A stretch of DNA of 64,000 bases from Brevibacillus brevis (GTDB lineage: Bacteria; Bacillota; Bacilli; Brevibacillales; Brevibacillaceae). The stretch is taken from contig NZ_CP041767.1 of the NCBI RefSeq assembly GCF_022026395.1, positions 3,132,501 through 3,196,500 on the forward strand, written 5' to 3'. The notes below the pieces were generated by a model. That model was not told the origin of the DNA and did no database searches. It was given only the letters and a program-made list of their open reading frames with translations. The translations under genes and the position numbers were made by a program. Below, one piece after another: positions 9,056 to 18,259 of this stretch (position 1 is the stretch's first letter; every line of letters starts with the position of its first letter).

Positions 9056-10050
9056 ACTTCCATACCCACATCATTCCAGAGGATATTCCTAATCTGGCTG
9101 AACGATTTCATGGAGAGCGCTGGCCAGTTCTGCACCGCACTTGCACATGCGGGGCAACTATCATGGTCGGGGGAAAAGTATTTCGCGAAGTGACGGATCA
9201 GGTATGGGATCCCCAAAAACGGATTCATGACATGCAGCAAGAAGGCGTGGATATGCAGGTGTTGTCACCTATTCCGGTCACGTTTTCCTACTGGGCCCCG
9301 GCATCCGAAGCAGAAGTGATGGCGCGGATTCAAAACGATTTTATTGCAAAGACAGTCAACCAACATCCGAATCATTTCATCGGATTGGGGACAGTTCCCT
9401 TGCAGGACACCGAGGCAGCCATTCGGGAAATGGATCGCTGCATGCACGAGCTAGGCCTGAGAGGGATCGAAATCGGTACCAACGTAAATGGCAACAATCT
9501 GGACGACCCGGGAATGATTCCTTTTTTTGAAATGTGTCAGACATGGGATGTGCCACTCTTCGTCCATCCATGGGAGACACTGGGCAGAGAACGAATGCCG
9601 CGGCACAACTTAATGTACACCGTCGGGATGCCAAGTGAGACAGCGCTTGCCGCAGCAAGTCTTATCTTGGGAGGTGTGATCGAGAAGTTTCCGCGCCTGA
9701 AAATCTGCTTTGCCCATGGCGGCGGCTCTTTTCCTTATATTCTCCCCAGGCTGGACCAAGGCTGGAAGGTATGGCCGCATCTGCGTCTGACCGAACAACC
9801 GCCTAGTGTGTACGCGAAACAATTCTACTTTGATTCCTTGACATACGACCCACTGAACATTCCATACATGATGAAGCGCTTTGGCGAAGATAAGATCTTG
9901 ATGGGCTCGGATTATCCCTTCCTGCTTCGTGAAACACCTCCCGGGGAAGTCATCGATCATACGTTGGAGCTGACTGACGGACAGAAGCGGGCGTTGCTGG
10001 GTGAAAACGCGCTTCGCTTCCTGAACATAAAGGAGATGAAAGCACTGTGA
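9046..10050 (+). CDS. nbaD: 2-amino-3-carboxymuconate-6-semialdehyde decarboxylase (ACMSD)
   Basis: A 334-aa amidohydrolase-fold decarboxylase that converts 2-amino-3-carboxymuconate semialdehyde to 2-aminomuconate semialdehyde. Zn ligands are visible as DFHTHIIPED at the N-terminus, the His of CFAHGGGSFPY mid-protein, and the Asp of LMGSDYPF near the C-terminus. The ATG at 9046 gives the normal N-terminus MRVDFHTH; a GTG two codons upstream is an alternative. Its start lies inside the dioxygenase gene and its stop overlaps the next start, so the four enzymes of this section are translationally coupled. Confidence 0.92.
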   Translation: MRVDFHTHIIPEDIPNLAERFHGERWPVLHRTCTCGATIMVGGKVFREVTDQVWDPQKRIHDMQQEGVDMQVLSPIPVTFSYWAPASEAEVMARIQNDFIAKTVNQHPNHFIGLGTVPLQDTEAAIREMDRCMHELGLRGIEIGTNVNGNNLDDPGMIPFFEMCQTWDVPLFVHPWETLGRERMPRHNLMYTVGMPSETALAAASLILGGVIEKFPRLKICFAHGGGSFPYILPRLDQGWKVWPHLRLTEQPPSVYAKQFYFDSLTYDPLNIPYMMKRFGEDKILMGSDYPFLLRETPPGEVIDHTLELTDGQKRALLGENALRFLNIKEMKAL

Positions 10051-10508
10051 AGCATCAGACTGAAACACCGGAACAACGGCTACAGGCTATGGGCTTAGAC
10101 CTGCCTGAACCGAGACAGCCTGCCGGTAATTATGTCGGTTGTGTCCAAGTGGGCAATCTCCTCTTTCTGGCAGGACAAGGGACAAATGAATATCGAGGGA
10201 AGCTGGGACAGGATGTCACGACAGAGGAAGGTTACATGGCTGCCAGGCAGTGTATGCTCAATCTGCTGGCTGTTGCCAAACATGAGCTAGCGGAGCTGAG
10301 GAGAATCAAACGAGTGGTCAAAATACTCGGATTCGTTAACAGCGACCCAGCTTTCATCGATCAGCCTACAGTCATGAATGGGGCATCCGATTTGTTGGTG
10401 GAGCTATTCGGCGAGAAAGGCAGGCATGGGCGATCCGCTGTAGGGATGGCCCAGCTCCCGCTAAATAACGCCGTAGAAGTAGAGATGATCTTGGAAATCG
10501 AGAATTAG
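10047..10508 (+). CDS. nbaF: RidA/YjgF-family 2-aminomuconate deaminase
   Basis: A 153-aa RidA-family protein ([45 protein letters not shown], with the conserved Arg in the last block). In meta-cleavage clusters for 2-aminophenol and 3-hydroxyanthranilate, 2-aminomuconate deaminases belong to this family, releasing ammonia to give 4-oxalocrotonate. It starts with GTG at 10047, overlapping the preceding stop, after an AAAGGAG site. A general RidA enamine deaminase cannot be excluded by sequence alone, but the position between the decarboxylase and the semialdehyde dehydrogenase supports the specific role. Confidence 0.85.
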   Translation: MKHQTETPEQRLQAMGLDLPEPRQPAGNYVGCVQVGNLLFLAGQGTNEYRGKLGQDVTTEEGYMAARQCMLNLLAVAKHELAELRRIKRVVKILGFVNSDPAFIDQPTVMNGASDLLVELFGEKGRHGRSAVGMAQLPLNNAVEVEMILEIEN

Positions 10509-10518
10509 GAGGATTCCC

Positions 10519-11985
10519 ATGAGTCATACTGCCAAGGAAAACCCGGTAATAAAAGGCGCCAAGCTATTCATAGACGGAGCTTACGTGGACGCTGTTTCCG
10601 GTGAAACCTTTGATACGATCAATCCGGCGACAAATCTCAAGCTGGCTTCTGTGGCCAATGCAAGTGAACAGGATGTAAAAAGGGCGATTGACGTGGCGCA
10701 GCGTACGTTTGAGTCAGGCGTTTGGAGTGAGAGGTCCGTAGATGAGCGAGCCAAGATTCTCTGCAAAATGGCTGATCTGGTGATGGAGCGTGTGGACGAA
10801 CTCGCTTTGGTGGAGACGCTTGATGTCGGCAAGCCGATCAAAGAAAGCCGGGGCTTCGATATTCCGAGAGCGGCAGCCAATTTGCGCTTCTTTGCCGAAA
10901 TGGCTAAATACACGGTCCATGAGCATTATGAAATGCGCCATTTTATGTCCTACGCCAAATATGCTCCGGCAGGTGTCACAAGTCTGATCATTCCATGGAA
11001 TTTGCCCTTTATGCAGATGACCTGGAAAGCATCGGCTGCTTTAGCGGCAGGAAATACCGTCGTGGTAAAGCCAGCTTCGTACACGCCTCTCTCGGCGGTG
11101 ATGCTCGGTGAGATTGCCAATGAAGCGGGTTTGCCTGCTGGCGTGCTCAACATCATCACTGGTCCTGGCGGGACTGTCGGTACGGCAATGACGACGCATC
11201 CCCATGTGCGCCGGATCTCTTTTGTGGGAGAATCGAACACTGGAAAGATTGTCATGCAGAATGCCGCTTCGCACCTGATTCCGGTATCGCTCGAATTGGG
11301 AGGCAAATCAGCCAATATCGTGTTTGAGGATGCCGATCTTGATGAAGCGGTAAAAGGGTCGGTTGAAGCGATATTCCGCAACCAGGGCGAGATTTGTCTG
11401 GCGGGATCGCGTTTGTTGGTACAAGAAAGCGTATATGATCAGTTTCTGGACAAATTTTTGGCGGCTGTTCAAAGAATCAAGGTGGGAAATCCTCTGGAAC
11501 CAGATACAGATATGGGGGCGTTGGTGTCCCGCAGTCACTTGGAAACGGTGGAGCACTACATCCAGATCGGACTGGAAGAAGGAGCCAAACTCGGTTACGG
11601 CGGAAAACGGATCAGCGGGCTGGGTGACGGCAATTTCCTGGAGCCAACCGTTCTCTATGATGTAGACAACAAAATGAGGGTGGCGCAGGAAGAGATTTTC
11701 GGTCCGGTCATCGTGATCATTCCATTTCGTTCAGAAGAGGACGCTATTCGGATCGCCAATGATTCGGCTTACGGCTTGGCAGGAGTCGTTTGGACCAACG
11801 ATCTGCGGCGCGCGCATCGCGTGGCTGATCGGGTGAAGTCAGGTCTTTTATGGATCAATTGCTGGTATGTGCGTGATTTGCGAACTCCGTTTGGCGGTGC
11901 CAAGGACAGCGGGATTGGCCGCGAAGGCGGGCGTCACAGCTTCGAATTCTACTCCGAGGTCAAGACAGTCACCCTAAAATTATAG
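10519..11985 (+). CDS. nbaE: 2-aminomuconate 6-semialdehyde dehydrogenase
   Basis: A 488-aa NAD-dependent aldehyde dehydrogenase. The catalytic Cys is in NQGEICLAGSRL, the general-base Glu in SLELGGKSANIVF, and the substrate-loop block INCWYVRDLRTPFGGAKDSG is typical of the 2-hydroxymuconate/2-aminomuconate semialdehyde dehydrogenase subgroup. It would oxidise 2-aminomuconate semialdehyde to 2-aminomuconate, the substrate of the deaminase encoded just before it. An AGGAGG site lies 7 nt before the ATG. The order decarboxylase, deaminase, dehydrogenase supports the assignment. Confidence 0.9.
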   Translation: MSHTAKENPVIKGAKLFIDGAYVDAVSGETFDTINPATNLKLASVANASEQDVKRAIDVAQRTFESGVWSERSVDERAKILCKMADLVMERVDELALVETLDVGKPIKESRGFDIPRAAANLRFFAEMAKYTVHEHYEMRHFMSYAKYAPAGVTSLIIPWNLPFMQMTWKASAALAAGNTVVVKPASYTPLSAVMLGEIANEAGLPAGVLNIITGPGGTVGTAMTTHPHVRRISFVGESNTGKIVMQNAASHLIPVSLELGGKSANIVFEDADLDEAVKGSVEAIFRNQGEICLAGSRLLVQESVYDQFLDKFLAAVQRIKVGNPLEPDTDMGALVSRSHLETVEHYIQIGLEEGAKLGYGGKRISGLGDGNFLEPTVLYDVDNKMRVAQEEIFGPVIVIIPFRSEEDAIRIANDSAYGLAGVVWTNDLRRAHRVADRVKSGLLWINCWYVRDLRTPFGGAKDSGIGREGGRHSFEFYSEVKTVTLKL

Positions 11986-12017
11986 CGAGAAGAACAGCAA
12001 ATCAGGGAGGGAGCCGT

Positions 12018-12803
12018 GTGGACATAGAAAAAATCACGCGATTCGCCGATCATTTAGCGGCGGCGAGTCGTGAAGGGGTGGGAGTATCGCCACTCACTTT
12101 ACTGGATCCGCAAATCAGCGAAATAGAGGCATACCACGTTCAATTGAAGACGATTGAGCGAAAAGTCACAGCAGGCGCGAGGATTACAGGGAAGAAAATC
12201 GGCCTGACCTCTCGTGCCATGCAGACACTGCTTGGCGTGGAACAGCCAGACTATGGACATCTTTTGGACGACATGGTCGTGGAAAACAACGGAGAACTGC
12301 CTTTCGAGCATGTCCTTTCGCCAAAGGTTGAAGCAGAAATTGCTTTCCTGCTGAAGCGAGATTTGGAAGGGCCACATGTAACCACTTATGACGTCTTAAT
12401 GGCAACGGAATATGTAGTGCCTGCTTTGGAAATCGTGGACAGCCGTATCGCCAACTGGCAAATCAAACTGGAAGACACCATTGCGGACAATGCATCCTCC
12501 GGCTTCTACGTGCTGGGTGGACATCCTATGAAACCGCAAGATCTGGATCTTCCTCTGGCAGGAATGGCATTTTATAAAAATCAAGAGCTGGTCAATACCG
12601 GTGTAGGTGCCGCCGCGTTAGGCAATCCTGCATCTTGTGTAGCATGGTTAGCGAACAAGCTGTACGAATTAGGGATAACACTCCAAGCGGGAGAAATCAT
12701 CTTGTCCGGTGCGTTATCGGCAGCGGTCGAAGCGAAGCCTGGCGATGTATTTCATACACGGATTGCTGGACTTGGTTCTGTAGGAGTCAGGTTTAGTAAG
12801 TAA
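12018..12803 (+). CDS. 2-oxopent-4-enoate (2-keto-4-pentenoate) hydratase
   Basis: A 261-aa member of the hydratase/decarboxylase fold. [17 protein letters not shown] and [10 protein letters not shown] are characteristic of the hydratase branch (MhpD/DmpE), as are [13 protein letters not shown] and LSGALSAAV. It would add water to 2-oxopent-4-enoate to give 4-hydroxy-2-oxovalerate. A paralogue at the end of the operon has the decarboxylase version of these motifs, so the two can be told apart. The GTG start at 12018 follows AGGGAGGGAG. Confidence 0.88.
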   Translation: MDIEKITRFADHLAAASREGVGVSPLTLLDPQISEIEAYHVQLKTIERKVTAGARITGKKIGLTSRAMQTLLGVEQPDYGHLLDDMVVENNGELPFEHVLSPKVEAEIAFLLKRDLEGPHVTTYDVLMATEYVVPALEIVDSRIANWQIKLEDTIADNASSGFYVLGGHPMKPQDLDLPLAGMAFYKNQELVNTGVGAAALGNPASCVAWLANKLYELGITLQAGEIILSGALSAAVEAKPGDVFHTRIAGLGSVGVRFSK

Positions 12804-12825
12804 AAAACACGAAAGGAGTGCGTGT

Positions 12826-13713
12826 ATGAAGAAAGTAAAGGTAGCCATACTGGGCTCGGGTAACATTGGGACAGACCTGATGATCAAGCTGGGAAGGTCG
12901 CCAGTTCTTGAACTGACGTCCATGATTGGAATCGATCCTGATTCGGATGGTCTGCGTAGAGCAAAGGCAGCTGGTTACTACGTATTTGACGGCGGATTAC
13001 AACCGTTTTTGGAAAGCAGTGCGGATCTTGCGGATATCGTCTTTGACGCTACTTCTGCCCATGCGCATATTCGGCATGCGAAGGCGCTCCAGGAGGCTGG
13101 AAAGCTCGCCATCGATCTTACGCCTGCCGCTGTAGGGCCCTTTGTCGTACCATCTGTGAATCTCGGTGCACATTTGAATGAAAAAAACATCAATTTGATC
13201 ACATGTGGCGGCCAGGCTACTATTCCGATTGTTCATGCGATAGGGAGTGTGAGTCCGGTCAGCTACGCAGAGATCGTGGCCACTATTTCCAGTAAAAGCG
13301 CTGGTCCTGGCACACGTTCCAACATCGACGAATTTACGGAGACGACCGCACATGGTATCGAAGCGATTGGCGGAGCGAAGAAAGGCAAGGCGATCATCAT
13401 CCTGAATCCGGCAGAACCGCCGATCCTGATGAGGGATACTGTCTATGCAGTAGTGGAGGAAGGAGCGGACCGACAGGCGATCGTGAAGGCTATTCATCAG
13501 ACCGTCTCCTATATTCAATCATACGTTCCTGGTTACCGCCTACGCTCAGAACCGATCTTTGATGAAAACAAAATCACCGTGTTTTTGGAAGTGGAAGGCG
13601 CGGGCGACTACCTCCCTACTTATTCAGGCAATCTGGATATCATGACGGCGACAGCGGTGAAGGTAGCAGAGGAATATGCCAAGCAAGCTATCGGCATCGG
13701 CACGAGTATATAG
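12826..13713 (+). CDS. dmpF: Acetaldehyde dehydrogenase (acetylating)
   Basis: A 295-aa NAD- and CoA-dependent enzyme that converts acetaldehyde to acetyl-CoA. The Rossmann start [17 protein letters not shown] and catalytic Cys in [12 protein letters not shown] near residue 125-130 fit the DmpF/MhpF family. The following gene is the matching aldolase; in known systems the two proteins form a complex that channels acetaldehyde. A strong AAAGGAG site precedes the ATG. The gap to the aldolase gene is 25 bp. Confidence 0.94.
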   Translation: MKKVKVAILGSGNIGTDLMIKLGRSPVLELTSMIGIDPDSDGLRRAKAAGYYVFDGGLQPFLESSADLADIVFDATSAHAHIRHAKALQEAGKLAIDLTPAAVGPFVVPSVNLGAHLNEKNINLITCGGQATIPIVHAIGSVSPVSYAEIVATISSKSAGPGTRSNIDEFTETTAHGIEAIGGAKKGKAIIILNPAEPPILMRDTVYAVVEEGADRQAIVKAIHQTVSYIQSYVPGYRLRSEPIFDENKITVFLEVEGAGDYLPTYSGNLDIMTATAVKVAEEYAKQAIGIGTSI

Positions 13714-13738
13714 CCACGAATGAAAGGAGGAACCGCAA

Positions 13739-14761
13739 ATGACTCGTGATATTGTGATCACTGAAGTAGCGCTTCGAGATGGAAGCCATGCGATCAATCA
13801 CCAGTTTACCGTGGAGCAAGTAGTCGAAGTGGCGCGCGCATTAGATGAAGCAAACGTACCGTATATTGAAGTCTCCCATGGAGATGGATTGGCCGGATCG
13901 TCCCTGCAATATGGTCTGTCCAGAACCCCCGAGCTGGAGCTGATCGAGGCTGCTGTTTCCGTTTGTAAACAAGCGAAAGTGGGCGTGCTCCTGCTGCCGG
14001 GAATCGGCACGATCAAAGATTTGAAGACAGCCTCAGGACTAGGGGTAGGCATGGCACGAATCGCCACACATGCGACCGAAGCGGACGTTTCCGCTCAGCA
14101 TATTTATCAAGCGAAAGAGCTTGGCTTGACGACAGTTGGCTTTTTGATGATGGCGCATATGGCTGCTCCGGAAAAACTGGCGGAGCAAGCTGGACTCATG
14201 CAAAGCTATGGAGCCGATGTCGTGTACATCGTCGATTCTGCTGGCGTTCTGCTACCTGATCAAGCAGGGGAACGAGTCCGAGCATTGAAGCAATGTCTGA
14301 ATATTCCCATTGGCTTCCATGCACACAATAATTTGTCTTTAGCCATGGCCAATACGCTCGTCGCCATTCAAGAGGGTGCCACCTGGATTGACGGCAGTGT
14401 TCGGTGCTTGGGTGCAGGTGCGGGCAATACACAGACCGAGGTTCTCCTAGCTGTGCTGGATCGAATGGGCATTCAGACGGGCGTCGATTTGTACAAAATG
14501 ATGGATCTGGCGGAGGATATCGTGTCGCCGATTCTTCAAGTACCTCAGGAAATTACCAGAGACGCTCTCGTTCTCGGATACGCGGGTGTTTATTCCAGTT
14601 TCCGGCTTCATGCCGAGCGTGCAGCCAGGAAATTCGGTATCGATTCCCGGGATATTTTGATCGAGCTGGGAAAACGAAAGGTCGTGGGCGGACAAGAAGA
14701 CATGATCTTGGATGTCGCAGCGGAAATCGCCCAACGGTACAGCTCTACCAAAATGATTTAG
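13739..14761 (+). CDS. dmpG: 4-hydroxy-2-oxovalerate aldolase
   Basis: A 340-aa class II aldolase of the HMGL-like TIM-barrel family, splitting 4-hydroxy-2-oxovalerate into pyruvate and acetaldehyde. The N-terminal ALRDGSHAINHQF contains the catalytic Arg-Asp and His of the family, and GFHAHNNLSLAMAN gives the metal-binding His pair. It directly follows acetaldehyde dehydrogenase, its usual complex partner. The ribosome binding site is AAAGGAGG. Length and motif order are normal. Confidence 0.94.
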   Translation: MTRDIVITEVALRDGSHAINHQFTVEQVVEVARALDEANVPYIEVSHGDGLAGSSLQYGLSRTPELELIEAAVSVCKQAKVGVLLLPGIGTIKDLKTASGLGVGMARIATHATEADVSAQHIYQAKELGLTTVGFLMMAHMAAPEKLAEQAGLMQSYGADVVYIVDSAGVLLPDQAGERVRALKQCLNIPIGFHAHNNLSLAMANTLVAIQEGATWIDGSVRCLGAGAGNTQTEVLLAVLDRMGIQTGVDLYKMMDLAEDIVSPILQVPQEITRDALVLGYAGVYSSFRLHAERAARKFGIDSRDILIELGKRKVVGGQEDMILDVAAEIAQRYSSTKMI

Positions 14762-14772
14762 GGGGGATCAGC

Positions 14773-15561
14773 GTGCAATCGGAACTATTATACAAAAGGC
14801 TAGCTCAGAAGCTGGTGGATGCGGAGTTGAATAGGGAGGAGGTTGTGAAGCTGACAGCCGAATACCCCGATCTGACCGTGGAAGATGGATATCGTATCCA
14901 AAATGAGCTTGTCTCCCTCAAGCTTGAGCAGGGTCATCGAATCTTTGCCTCTAAAATGGGTTTGACCAGTCAGGCAAAAATGAAGCAGATGAATGTGCAC
15001 GAACCGATTCGGGGCTATATTTTTGACTATATGAATATCGAGGACGGGATTCTGCCGATCAATGAATTGATTCATCCCAAGGTGGAAGCGGAAATTGCCT
15101 TTGTTTTGCGTGAGGATTTGGAAGGACCGGGCATCACGGAGGCTCATGTTCTGGCAGCCACTGACTATGTGGTTCCCGCTCTGGAGATTATCGACAGCAG
15201 GTATGCGCAGTTCCAGTTTACCTTGCCGGATGTCATTGCGGACAATACTTCGTCTTCCCGTGTATTTATCGGGTCGACATGGAGAAAGCCTGATGAACTT
15301 GAACTCGATTTGGTTGGCGTTACCCTTTCGATCAATGGCGAGCTCAAAGACTTGGGGGCTGGTGCGGCAGTTCTCGGTCATCCAGCCCGCTCAGTCGCAA
15401 TGCTGGCGAATATGCTTGCTCGCGAAGGTCGCAAGCTGCAAAAGGGAGATTTGATTTTGTCCGGGGGCATTACCGGTTCCCATCAGCTACGGGAAGGAGA
15501 TGTCGTAAGTGCCAAATGGGGTGGCCTCGGAAGTATGGAGTTCGTAGTGAAAATGGGTTAG
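14773..15561 (+). CDS. dmpH: 4-oxalocrotonate decarboxylase
   Basis: A 262-aa paralogue of the hydratase, starting at GTG 14773 after GGGGGG; an open frame extends upstream inside the aldolase gene but is not used. ASKMGLTSQAKMKQMNV, IRGYIFDYM and LSGGITGSHQL are the decarboxylase-type (DmpH/NbaG) versions of the shared motifs. It would convert 4-oxalocrotonate to 2-oxopent-4-enoate, feeding the hydratase. It is the last gene of the operon and is followed by a terminator. No 4-oxalocrotonate tautomerase gene is present; the deaminase product may not need one. Confidence 0.88.
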   Translation: MQSELLYKRLAQKLVDAELNREEVVKLTAEYPDLTVEDGYRIQNELVSLKLEQGHRIFASKMGLTSQAKMKQMNVHEPIRGYIFDYMNIEDGILPINELIHPKVEAEIAFVLREDLEGPGITEAHVLAATDYVVPALEIIDSRYAQFQFTLPDVIADNTSSSRVFIGSTWRKPDELELDLVGVTLSINGELKDLGAGAAVLGHPARSVAMLANMLAREGRKLQKGDLILSGGITGSHQLREGDVVSAKWGGLGSMEFVVKMG

Positions 15562-15574
15562 GCAGTAAGGCGAA

Positions 15575-15624
15575 AAGCCGAGAAGAATGCAGGGAGTTAT
15601 CCCGTATTCTCACGGCTTCTTTTT
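15575..15624 (+). terminator. Terminator of the anthranilate operon
   Basis: AAGCCG and AGAAT pair with ATTCT and CGGCTT, followed by CTTTTTA on the plus strand. It lies just after the last operon gene. Confidence 0.8.
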
Positions 15625-15654
15625 ATGTTGGGAGCCGAATATTTTACCTCCATC

Positions 15655-15702
15655 TTGACAATCAGCGAAATTAGCGGCTATTATCTAACTAACGTTAGGT
15701 AG
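15655..15702 (+). promoter_or_regulatory. Promoter and palindromic operator of the TetR-yqeB pair
   Basis: TTGACA (15655-15660), an 18-bp spacer and TATTAT (15679-15684) form a good promoter. The palindrome CTAACGTTAG (15689-15698), within the longer imperfect repeat ending GGTAG, sits immediately after the -10, where bound repressor would block transcription. This fits autorepression by the TetR protein encoded next. Confidence 0.65.
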
Positions 15703-15716
15703 AAAATGGTGATAAA

Positions 15717-16328
15717 ATGAATAAAAGCGAAGCAACACGACAAAAAATTCTTGAAACGACCACATGGTTGATCGGACAGTATGGAATTGAAAAAGCCTCC
15801 CTTTCCATGATTGCTCATTCTGTAGGCATACAGAAGCCATCCATCTATTATTATTACTCTTCGAAAGAGGAACTAATAGACGCTGTTTTCGCTTGGATTT
15901 TAGAAGGGTATAGTTTTGAACAATACTTTCAAATTCATGAGTATACGAAAAAGAATTTTGTAGAGAAGATGGTTCGTGACGGCTTGCAATTATTGGTTGA
16001 AGAGACTACAGATACACAAATGCTTGTTGTACAGGTATTAAATGAGTTTCTTATATATGGGAGCCGAGAATCTTCCCATAATAAAGAGTACCGATTAAAA
16101 ATTAAGGCCGTACAGGAAGGCTTTATTGACGGTTTTTTTCGATTACTACAAAAAGGGGAAGAATTTGGTCATACGGATTCAAAAGGCTTGCGTGAAAAAG
16201 CATGTGTACTAGCGTTAACACTCGATAACTTATCAAATTATCCGTTGATTGGCATTCAACTGGATGTTTCAGCTGTATGGAGAGAAACCATTACAAGCGT
16301 ATTATCTAAAAAAGGAGACTTTACATGA
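15717..16328 (+). CDS. TetR/AcrR family transcriptional regulator
   Basis: A 203-aa protein with a TetR N-terminal helix-turn-helix (SLSMIAHSVGIQKPSIYYYYSSKEELIDAVF, residues about 25-55) and an unrecognised ligand-binding C-terminal domain. It overlaps the membrane-protein gene after it by four bases (ATGA), so the pair is one unit and the regulator probably controls it. A palindrome immediately downstream of its -10 box is the likely operator. Base composition is lower in GC than in the operon before it, like the following gene. Confidence 0.88.
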   Translation: MNKSEATRQKILETTTWLIGQYGIEKASLSMIAHSVGIQKPSIYYYYSSKEELIDAVFAWILEGYSFEQYFQIHEYTKKNFVEKMVRDGLQLLVEETTDTQMLVVQVLNEFLIYGSRESSHNKEYRLKIKAVQEGFIDGFFRLLQKGEEFGHTDSKGLREKACVLALTLDNLSNYPLIGIQLDVSAVWRETITSVLSKKGDFT

Positions 16329-16993
16329 GTGAGAATCATACATTATTAAATTTTTCAAAAACGGACAAGATTATCTTGTGGCTTGGTTTCCCTCTTATCG
16401 GTTTAGTGTTCGGCTGGTTTCTTCCGAGTATTGCTAAATGGGGCAGTTCTTTGCCGTGGATACCTTTCCAGGGGCCCTTACAACTAATTGCCTCCTATAA
16501 CGGAGCATGGGTAGGCATTGTTACTATGATCCTTGGCTTGATTGCAGGGATTGTCTTGACTCTACTCTCTTTTCATGAAAGCTTAGAAACGTCTGTATAT
16601 GATGATAAAGTCACATGTAAAATTAGAGATGATGAAATTCTCTTCAAAAAGCAAGATATCTCCCTTGTATTTGTGGATAACAAGCAATTGGTGTTTTTAG
16701 GTAAAGATGAGAAAGAACTATTTCGTTGTAAGCAAGAGCTTCCGAAAAGCACAGTTGGTGCTGCATTTCGAAAACATCATTATGTTTGGAGCGATACGGA
16801 TCCATTTCAACATGACTTTAAAATATGGGTTGTGGATTCTCCCGACCTATCTCCTGCTGTGAATGCTCTATTAAAAGCAAGGGGAATAGCAATTGAAAAA
16901 GGAGATGATAAGGAAGCTTTTCAATTGGCTCAAGAACTTTGGAAACTAAGAGTATCTGTAAAAGAAAAGGACAAAAGGCAATATTATCGATAA
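16325..16993 (+). CDS. yqeB: YqeB family membrane protein
   Basis: A 222-aa protein with two predicted transmembrane segments (about residues 15-40 and 60-85) and a soluble C-terminal half. The sequence resembles Bacillus YqeB in length and arrangement (KIILWLGFPLIGLVFGW; WVVDSPDLSPAVNALLKARG). The function of this family is unknown to me. It is coupled to the preceding TetR gene by a 4-bp overlap, implying regulated expression. Confidence 0.7.
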   Translation: MSENHTLLNFSKTDKIILWLGFPLIGLVFGWFLPSIAKWGSSLPWIPFQGPLQLIASYNGAWVGIVTMILGLIAGIVLTLLSFHESLETSVYDDKVTCKIRDDEILFKKQDISLVFVDNKQLVFLGKDEKELFRCKQELPKSTVGAAFRKHHYVWSDTDPFQHDFKIWVVDSPDLSPAVNALLKARGIAIEKGDDKEAFQLAQELWKLRVSVKEKDKRQYYR

Positions 16994-17033
16994 GATCAGC
17001 AGGTATTTCAATATTCTCGTCTTGTGAGGTTAA

Positions 17034-17055
17034 GCAGCTGTTTTACAGCTTTTTT
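17034..17055 (+). terminator. Rho-independent terminator after yqeB
   Basis: AGCTGT-TTT-ACAGCT is followed by TTTTTT on the plus strand. Confidence 0.8.
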
Positions 17056-17214
17056 GGGCACATTTCAGCTTGGAGGGTGAAAAATTACACCTTCGCTTTT
17101 TGATAGAGGATTTATTATCTCGATCATCGGAATTTAGGAGACCAACTACCTTTGTGATAATATAAGAAAAAATGAGACGAAGCGCTAGAGTTCTTTTAAA
17201 TTTGAGGTGGCAAC

Positions 17215-17781
17215 ATGTTAAAACGGTTATTTGTATCAGGATACAAGGCTCACGAGCTTGGCATTTTCAATGAAAAAAATCCGGGCTTAGCGATAATTAA
17301 GAAAGCACTGAAGCGGGAACTCGCAAGATTCCTTGAAGAAGAATTGGAATGGGTCATCATATCAGGTCAACTAGGGGTAGAAATGTGGGCAGCCGAAACT
17401 GTTCTGGAATTGAAAAAGGAGTATCCGCATCTAAAACTGGCGGTAATTACTCCGTTTTTGAATCAAGAGGAAAAGTGGAAGGAAGAGACCCAGGATTACT
17501 ACCGAAATATTGTGATGCAAGCTGATTATATCAATAGTGTCTATCAAACTCCTTATCAGGGAGCTTGGCAGCTTGGAGAGAAAGACAAATTCTTGCTAGC
17601 CAATTCTGACGGTATCTTGTTAGTTTACGATGAAGAAAACGAAGGCTCCCCGAAATTTCTAAGTAAGCTCGCCGCAAAAAAAGCGGATACGGGCGATTAT
17701 CAGTTGTTTCGAATTAACGCATATGACTTACAGACCATAGCAGAGGAACAGCAACAAGAATTATACAATGACAACTTCTAA
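17215..17781 (+). CDS. ypsA: YpsA family SLOG-fold protein (DUF1273)
   Basis: A 188-aa protein matching YpsA in length and in key blocks: LFVSGYKAHELGIF at the N-terminus, WVIISGQLGVEMWAAE, and MQADYINSVYQTPYQG. YpsA has a SLOG Rossmann-like fold and in Bacillus and Staphylococcus affects cell division and oxidative stress responses. The biochemical activity is unsettled. It stands alone between terminators, with its own GAGGTGG site before the ATG. Confidence 0.9.
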   Translation: MLKRLFVSGYKAHELGIFNEKNPGLAIIKKALKRELARFLEEELEWVIISGQLGVEMWAAETVLELKKEYPHLKLAVITPFLNQEEKWKEETQDYYRNIVMQADYINSVYQTPYQGAWQLGEKDKFLLANSDGILLVYDEENEGSPKFLSKLAAKKADTGDYQLFRINAYDLQTIAEEQQQELYNDNF

Positions 17782-18259
17782 TCAAACAGCGACAAACCTA
17801 GGATTTTTAGTCACAAACTTCCTCAAGCTTATAACGGCTGCCTTTTTCTAGTTTAAGGCCATAGAGTTTGGGGGCATCATATAGGAACTCCACAAAAAGG
17901 AACCGCAAAGCTAAAGTCAAAAAAGCCTTTCTGCCGGGACAACCGGATGGAAAGGCTTTTTTTGACTCCATGCATGAAATTCCTGCTACCCTCCTGTCCA
18001 TGTCAGTTCGATCTGGTGCTGAACAAACATAAATCGTATTCGCCCCGGGAGGTTCGGCGGGTGCTCACTGGCGTTTTTGTGGGAATAAACTTGTCTAACT
18101 GGATAATACTACAGGAGGAAAAGAATACGATACTGCGGTAAACCAAAAGATGGTAAAACACAAAATTTCTGAAAATCTTGCCACTATCACTAACCTGCGC
18201 ATGGATCATTCTTATCTGCCTGTACGCTTTTGCTAACGGTATCGAAGGGGAGAAGTGTA
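17782..18259. other. Intergenic region containing a bidirectional terminator
   Basis: About 480 bases with no supported gene. A very strong inverted repeat lies at 17916-17966: GTCAAAAAAGCCTTTC pairs with GAAAGGCTTTTTTTGAC, with T-runs in both directions. Nothing else is recognised; short open frames lack ribosome binding sites. Confidence 0.7.
17916..17966. terminator. Bidirectional terminator
   Basis: Stem AAAAAAGCCTTTC..CCGG / CCGG..GAAAGGCTTTTTTT. Most likely ends ypsA transcription. Confidence 0.8.

Noticed and set aside
9377..9658. Minus-strand frames within the ACMSD gene
   Set aside because: Shadows of a real coding region with no site and no recognisable sequence.
14404..14772. Long open frame extending the 4-oxalocrotonate decarboxylase upstream
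   Set aside because: It runs inside the aldolase gene in another frame, does not resemble a protein, and the GTG at 14773 has a GGGGGG site.
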